DNA of 8,239 bases from Caryophanales bacterium (GTDB lineage Bacteria; Bacillota_I; Bacilli_A; RFN20; JAISJY01), in the NCBI GenBank assembly GCA_031261365.1, contig JAISJY010000139.1, positions 1 through 8,239 on the forward strand. The letters run 5' to 3'. The position numbers and the translations under genes are program-made. Of the stretch, positions 5,462 through 8,239 are shown piece after piece. Within the stretch, counting starts at the first letter, position 1, and the number at the start of each line of letters is the position of its first letter. The notes beneath the pieces were generated by a model. The model ran no database searches, was not told where the DNA came from, and was given only the letters and a program-made list of their open reading frames with translations.

Positions 5462-6042
5462 ATAAAATATTAGATTATGTTGAGGAAAAATTAAAAACTA
5501 TTGATTTAGATGTTGTGCGTAAAGATGTGATAAGAGAAAGAGTTCCTAAGTATCTTTACATTCAGAATAACATTGAAAAAGATATCGATGAAGAGTTTAT
5601 TAAGAATTATGCTTCGTATTATACAATGAAAAGACGCTGGGCACAACCTTGGAGAAGAAAAAAATATTTTGAGATATTGGTTGAATTACTTACTGGGAAA
5701 TTAAAAAAAGATTTTCCTTCAATTAATAGAAGAATGAGGGACACAATAGGCTCTACTACTACATTAGTTTATGGAAGTAAGTTATTGGCAACTGTTCTTC
5801 CAAATAAATATGCTCCTTTAGATAGTTTTGAAATGGATTTTTGGAATATTTCAAAACCAAGCAGAGAAGAAAAAGAGAATGAAATATATGATAAATATTG
5901 CAGAATAGTTGATCAATTAGTTAATAGTCAAACGGCAATACAGTTAGGTGCTTGGTTTAATGAAAAATTTCCTCAGTTTACACAACTTCCACTTATTAAA
6001 AAAATAGATATTATTATTTGGCAATTTAGAGCGAATGTCTAA
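5437..6042 (+). CDS. HhH-GPD-like uncharacterised helical protein 1
   Basis: The 201-residue, largely helical product has YYTMKRRW...RRKKYFEILVELLTGKL (61-90), TTTLVYGSKLLATVLPNKYAPLDSFEMDFW (107-136) and LIKKIDIIIWQFR (186-198). 'TKLL...P..P.yDs.V..f' followed by a terminal 'KkiD.iiW..R' is the pattern of a widespread uncharacterised family. Asp129 sits where HhH-GPD base-excision glycosylases have 'VDthv.r', so I infer a distant HhH-GPD-like fold; enzymatic activity is unproven. It aligns motif by motif with the protein at 6919. The start is ATG 5437 with GGAGG close upstream. A longer reading from TGG/GTG codons would only retranslate the small-ORF header in another frame. Residues 1-8 are shared with the previous cargo. 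Confidence 0.6.
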   Translation: MEIESWDDNKILDYVEEKLKTIDLDVVRKDVIRERVPKYLYIQNNIEKDIDEEFIKNYASYYTMKRRWAQPWRRKKYFEILVELLTGKLKKDFPSINRRMRDTIGSTTTLVYGSKLLATVLPNKYAPLDSFEMDFWNISKPSREEKENEIYDKYCRIVDQLVNSQTAIQLGAWFNEKFPQFTQLPLIKKIDIIIWQFRANV

Positions 6043-6065
6043 TTTATTAAAGTGAGTATTATATG

Positions 6066-6147
6066 TGTCTCTTAGCTCAGTTGGGAGAGCATAACTTAAC
6101 CATTTATTTGGTTAGGAGGATCATCAGTTCAATTTTGGTAGAGGTAC
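6066..6147 (+). tRNA. tRNA-like sequence, probably degenerate
   Basis: A cloverleaf can be drawn. Acceptor: TGTCTCT (6066-6072) with AGAGGTA (6140-6146), 7 pairs including two G-T. Then T8 A9. D-arm: GCTC-AGTTGGGA-GAGC (6075-6090), canonical. T-arm: ATCAG-TTCAATT-TTGGT (6123-6139), 5 pairs. Discriminator C6147 is followed by ACA, not CCA. The anticodon region is wrong: an 8-bp hairpin CTTAACCA-TTTATT-TGGTTAGG (6095-6116) with a 6-base loop, making the centre about 9 bases too long, so no anticodon can be assigned. The outer stem can also pair as TATGTGT+CTCT with AGAG+ACACATA (2-base bulge). It may be a decayed tRNA gene, an integration-site relic or a tRNA mimic. Confidence 0.5.
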
Positions 6148-6180
6148 ACATAAGATAATTGAGATAAATTATTTAAGAAA

Positions 6181-6229
6181 TAAAGTTGGTTTATAGTGTT
6201 ATGAAACACTTAAAAATAAAAAAAGAAAG
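6181..6229 (+). repeat. Header repeat, upstream part, copy C
   Basis: One mismatch from 4572-4620 over 49 bp, 1609 bp downstream in the same orientation. It has the dyad AGTGTT-atga-AACACT and the A-rich tract. Here the tract runs directly into the Shine-Dalgarno of the GIY-YIG-like gene; no 31-codon small ORF follows. Confidence 0.85.
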
Positions 6230-6249
6230 GAAAAAGGAGGACGCATTAA

Positions 6250-6870
6250 ATGTCTAAAGTTTGTGAAGAGTTGCATGAAGTTTTGAGAAAAGGAAAAAGA
6301 TTTGATTTTAAAAGTGGTTTTGAGGGTATTCCTTCAAGAGGCATTTACGTATTATTTGAAAAAGGCGAAAAAGGTCATGATGGAGATAGAATAGTTAGAA
6401 TTGGAACTCATGGAACAAGTGAAGAAAACGATAATTTGATACCTCGACTAAAAGCCCATTCTGGGGGAAGTAGAAAATCAAGTGTCTTTCGTTATCACGT
6501 AGGTAGTGCCATACTAAATAAAGCAAATGATGATTATTTAGAAAAATGGGTTGATAAAAAGATTAAATTAGGAGAGTATGGAAAAAAAATTGAAAAGCAA
6601 GTTTCGGATTATATTAAAAACAATTTTTATTTTGTTGTTTTGGAAGTGAACACCCCTGAAAAGCGGAAATGTTTGGAATCAAGATTAATTTCTGCAGTTT
6701 CAAATTGTCTGAGTTGTAAAGCAAGTGATGATTGGCTTGGAAAATTTACAAGAACTCCAAAGTATGAAATGATAATAAAAAGCAGTCTTTGGAATGTTGA
6801 CGAGTTATACAAAGATTCGTTAACTAATGATGAGTTAGAAATTATTGAAAAACATTTAGTAAAGAACTAA
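6250..6870 (+). CDS. GIY-YIG-like nuclease-family protein
   Basis: The 206-residue product has SRGIYVLFEKGE (29-40) as the GIY strand, RIVRIGTHG (47-55) as the YIG strand, Arg66 in RLKAH as the catalytic-type Arg, and Glu143 in CLESRLISAVSN as the likely metal ligand. The layout 'rGiY.lFE.GE...RivRiGTH...L..RL..H', then 'SvFR.hVG.Ail', 'LE..vS.yI', 'LE..LI...SN' and 'S.LWNv' fits a known-looking GIY-YIG subgroup of about 200 residues found in accessory regions. Its target is not known. GGAGG at 6236-6240 lies 9 bases before the ATG. It follows header copy C and precedes a second HhH-GPD-like gene by 48 bases, probably as one transcript. Confidence 0.75.
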   Translation: MSKVCEELHEVLRKGKRFDFKSGFEGIPSRGIYVLFEKGEKGHDGDRIVRIGTHGTSEENDNLIPRLKAHSGGSRKSSVFRYHVGSAILNKANDDYLEKWVDKKIKLGEYGKKIEKQVSDYIKNNFYFVVLEVNTPEKRKCLESRLISAVSNCLSCKASDDWLGKFTRTPKYEMIIKSSLWNVDELYKDSLTNDELEIIEKHLVKN

Positions 6871-6918
6871 CAAAAATATCGTTGTATGTAATAATAATAT
6901 AAGTTTTGGAGGAGCGTT

Positions 6919-7497
6919 ATGCCATTAACTGAAGAAGAAATAGAACACCTTGAACTGAAAGAAAAGTTTAAAGATCTTGAAGTAGAAATAAACGATTATA
7001 TCTATTTACTTAATATTATTGGCTCAACAGATGTAAAGAGTGATAAGTTATTTAGAAAACATTTTTATAAGTTTAATAAAGTCAAGCGGAATGAAAAGTG
7101 GAATAATTACTTCTATGGTATCTTTAGTGATATCAAAAGTGGAAAACTTAATGACTTTAAAACAATTCTTGAAAAAGTAGTAAGTGATGGTTGGAATTGT
7201 GAATATACAACTATTACTAAAATGCTATCAGTTGTTAATCCTAATACTGTTATTATTGATAAATATACGCTTAATAACTTTAATTTAAAAATGAATCATA
7301 AATTAGATAAAACAATAAGAGTTCAATGGATTGTAGAATTATATGAAAAATTAGTTAAAAAAATGCAAGAATTCCTAAATTATCAGCCTAATAAAGATTT
7401 TATAGATGCTTTTCATTTATGTTTTTTTGATACTGATTATGATGACATTTCTTATGAGATGAAAATATATTTTGAAATCATTTTTGATTCTCGTTAG
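6919..7497 (+). CDS. HhH-GPD-like uncharacterised helical protein 2
   Basis: The 192-residue product parallels the 5437 protein. LFRKHFYKFNKVKRN..WNNYFYGIF (44-69) matches the YYTMKRRW...KKYFEIL segment. EYTTITKMLSVVNPNTVIIDKYTLNNFNL (95-123) matches the TTTLVYGSKLLATVLPNKYAPLDS segment, with Asp114 aligned to Asp129. A final YEMKIYFEIIFDSR aligns with KKIDIIIWQFR. I infer a shared distant HhH-GPD-like fold; the glycosylase residues are not assured. GGAGGA 6 bases before ATG 6919 sets the start. It has no header of its own and probably shares transcription with the GIY-YIG-like gene. Confidence 0.55.
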   Translation: MPLTEEEIEHLELKEKFKDLEVEINDYIYLLNIIGSTDVKSDKLFRKHFYKFNKVKRNEKWNNYFYGIFSDIKSGKLNDFKTILEKVVSDGWNCEYTTITKMLSVVNPNTVIIDKYTLNNFNLKMNHKLDKTIRVQWIVELYEKLVKKMQEFLNYQPNKDFIDAFHLCFFDTDYDDISYEMKIYFEIIFDSR

Positions 7498-7537
7498 ACA
7501 AAAAAATAGGGGAAGGCATTTTCAACGCATTTTCTTC

Positions 7538-7566
7538 TTGTAAATTAAAAAAGTTTTTTCTATAAT
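7538..7566 (+). promoter_or_regulatory. Sigma-A-type promoter for the 87-residue protein gene
   Basis: TTGTAA (7538-7543) and TATAAT (7561-7566) are separated by exactly 17 bases, giving a start near 7573 and a leader of about 20 bases with AAAGGAGAG before ATG 7593. This is the best promoter match in the window. It would make this gene independent of the cassette upstream. Confidence 0.6.
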
Positions 7567-7592
7567 TTTTTCACATTTAAAGGAGAGAAAAA

Positions 7593-7856
7593 ATGACATT
7601 AGTAGAATTATTAAACAAGATTGAAAGTTGTGGTGAAGGGTTTGTTTATAGTACCGTTAGAGGATTATCTTTTACAATTAAAAGACATGGGAATGGTTTT
7701 GATGTGTTTCGTGATGGTCGTCAACAAAAATGTGTGTTAACTTTAGCTAATTTAGAACAAGCACTTTCTGAATGGCCTGTTGCTGGACCTTCTTATTTTA
7801 GTTCAAATATATTTTGTAATTCATACATTTATAGTATACTGAGTATGCATTGTTGA
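7593..7856 (+). CDS. Small uncharacterised protein (87 residues)
   Basis: The product starts MTLVELLNKIES and has VYSTVRGLSFTIKRHGNGFDVF, then LANLEQALSEWPVAGPSYF, and ends NSYIYSILSMHC. The layout (short N-terminal helix, two or three beta strands with 'vy..rG..F.i', a helix ending 'wP..GPs', then 'SYiyaiL') looks like a compact single-domain family met in accessory regions, but I cannot name it. AGGAGAG precedes the ATG at good spacing. The stop TGA lies inside the first of two tandem hairpins. Confidence 0.65.
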   Translation: MTLVELLNKIESCGEGFVYSTVRGLSFTIKRHGNGFDVFRDGRQQKCVLTLANLEQALSEWPVAGPSYFSSNIFCNSYIYSILSMHC

Positions 7857-7897
7857 GTCTTCTCAACATAACTATGTTATAGTTGAGTTTTCTTAAC
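7852..7897 (+). repeat. Tandem dyads GTTGAG-TYTT-CTYAAC
   Basis: GTTGAG-TCTT-CTCAAC (7852-7867) and GTTGAG-TTTT-CTTAAC (7882-7897) are direct copies 30 bp apart, each a small hairpin; one position of the second pairs as G-T. Between them AACTAT-gtt-ATAGTT forms another. Alternatively CTCAACATAAC (7862-7872) pairs with GTTAT+GTTGAG (7876-7887) as one longer stem with a one-base bulge. The 30-bp period (about three helical turns) fits paired operators; RNA switching or termination is also possible. Confidence 0.55.
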
Positions 7898-7913
7898 TAA
7901 ACATTTTATTCAC

Positions 7914-8010
7914 GGAGGTGGTGTGTCTTTATATTAATTGAGACACATCCTTTTAACTACGCTTAACAAAAATTAGCTAGTTAATCTATTTAATCACACA
8001 GGAAATGTGT
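7914..8010 (+). promoter_or_regulatory. Structured leader before the last gene, attenuator-like
   Basis: A near-perfect Shine-Dalgarno GGAGGTG (7914-7920) has no well-spaced start codon; only GTG 7921 follows, which would give MCLYIN. Stem TGTGTCT (7922-7928) pairs with AGACACA (7941-7947) and is followed by TCCTTTT. Stem ACACA (7996-8000) pairs with TGTGT (8006-8010) just before the AAAAAGGAGA of the last gene. ACACAT (7943-7948) can instead pair with ATGTGT (8005-8010), so the two stems are mutually exclusive with this third pairing. That is the form of an attenuator or translational switch. Confidence 0.35.
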
Positions 8011-8027
8011 AAAAAGGAGAACCAAAA

Positions 8028-8239
8028 ATGGACAGTAGATTAAGTAAATTAAGAGGGTTGGGATGTGAAGTATGCGAAAAAGGAGAGATGGTAGTTGTTA
8101 GTAGAAAAGATTACAATTTAGAGTTGACACTTTGTGTGCCAATTGAAGTGCATAGAGAAGAAATGGTGTTTAATGATTCAATACAAACATTGAGTGCAGG
8201 GCTTAAAATATTGGAAAATCCAAAATATTTAAGAAGTAT
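8028..8239 (+). CDS. Unknown protein, N-terminal part, runs off the window
   Basis: ATG 8028 with AAAAAGGAGA 8-14 bases upstream opens a frame with no stop to the window end (70 complete codons). The product begins MDSRLSKLRGLGCEVCEKGE, with a C-x-x-C at residues 13-16, then VVVSRKDYNLELTLCVP, EVHREEMVF and a helix SIQTLSAGLKILE. I recognise no family. The sequence is soluble in character, without membrane segments. Confidence 0.7.
   Translation, partial: MDSRLSKLRGLGCEVCEKGEMVVVSRKDYNLELTLCVPIEVHREEMVFNDSIQTLSAGLKILENPKYLRS

Noticed and set aside
4572..6229. CRISPR array
   Set aside because: The repeats are 49-69 bp, only two or three copies, separated by whole genes rather than short spacers, and no cas gene is present.
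6627..6812. Minus-strand ORF of 61 codons
   Set aside because: Antisense to the conserved C-terminal half of the GIY-YIG-like gene, with no independent support.
7921..7941. Six-codon leader peptide (GTG start, MCLYIN)
   Set aside because: The start is only two bases from GGAGG, too close for normal initiation; kept only as a remark in the leader entry.
1..8239. Insertion sequence, integrase or phage structural genes
   Set aside because: No transposase, recombinase, portal or tail-like protein is readable in any frame, and no terminal inverted repeats bound the region.

Overview
This is an AT-rich stretch of chromosome with the standard genetic code: TGA stops genes and TGG encodes Trp. It has purine-rich ribosome binding sites and many overlapping genes. 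The gene content suggests a low-GC Bacillota, perhaps an Erysipelotrichia- or RF39-like gut bacterium or a Mollicutes relative. The features pointing this way are the DUF523 protein, a TalC-type transaldolase, InlB-type repeats with a DUF6273-like domain, and a SipW-like S26 peptidase. The genus cannot be told from this window.

Positions 1-3183 look like ordinary backbone. The tail of an IspD/TarI cytidylyltransferase overlaps a PqqD-like gene, which overlaps an S24/S26 peptidase-like gene. A zinc-dependent phospholipase C-like gene converges on them from the minus strand. It shares a 35-bp divergent gap with a DUF523 gene whose only possible promoter leaves almost no leader. DUF523 overlaps the TalC transaldolase gene.

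Positions 3184-8239 look accessory. First comes an InlB-repeat/DUF6273-like protein with a run of ten G near its start codon, a candidate phase-variation switch. Next come three successive units. Each begins with a short dyad (AGTGT...ACACT) followed by an A/G-rich tract, and each carries a different cargo. Units 1 and 2 also share a 69-bp near-identical header. The header holds most of a 31-codon small ORF, the cargo's Shine-Dalgarno, and the first eight cargo codons (MEIESWDD). The cargoes are an unrecognised protein with an HNG/GGKKGVGKS segment, an HhH-GPD-like helical protein, and a GIY-YIG-like nuclease followed by a second HhH-GPD-like protein. A degenerate tRNA-like sequence lies just before unit 3.

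The right end has a small conserved-looking 87-residue protein with a good promoter. A structured 171-bp leader then precedes a partial unknown gene that runs off the window. The most interesting feature is the header system: a conserved micro-ORF and start module joined to exchangeable small genes of the kind often found in variable or defence islands. That functional reading is inference. The repeats, reading frames and overlaps are seen directly.
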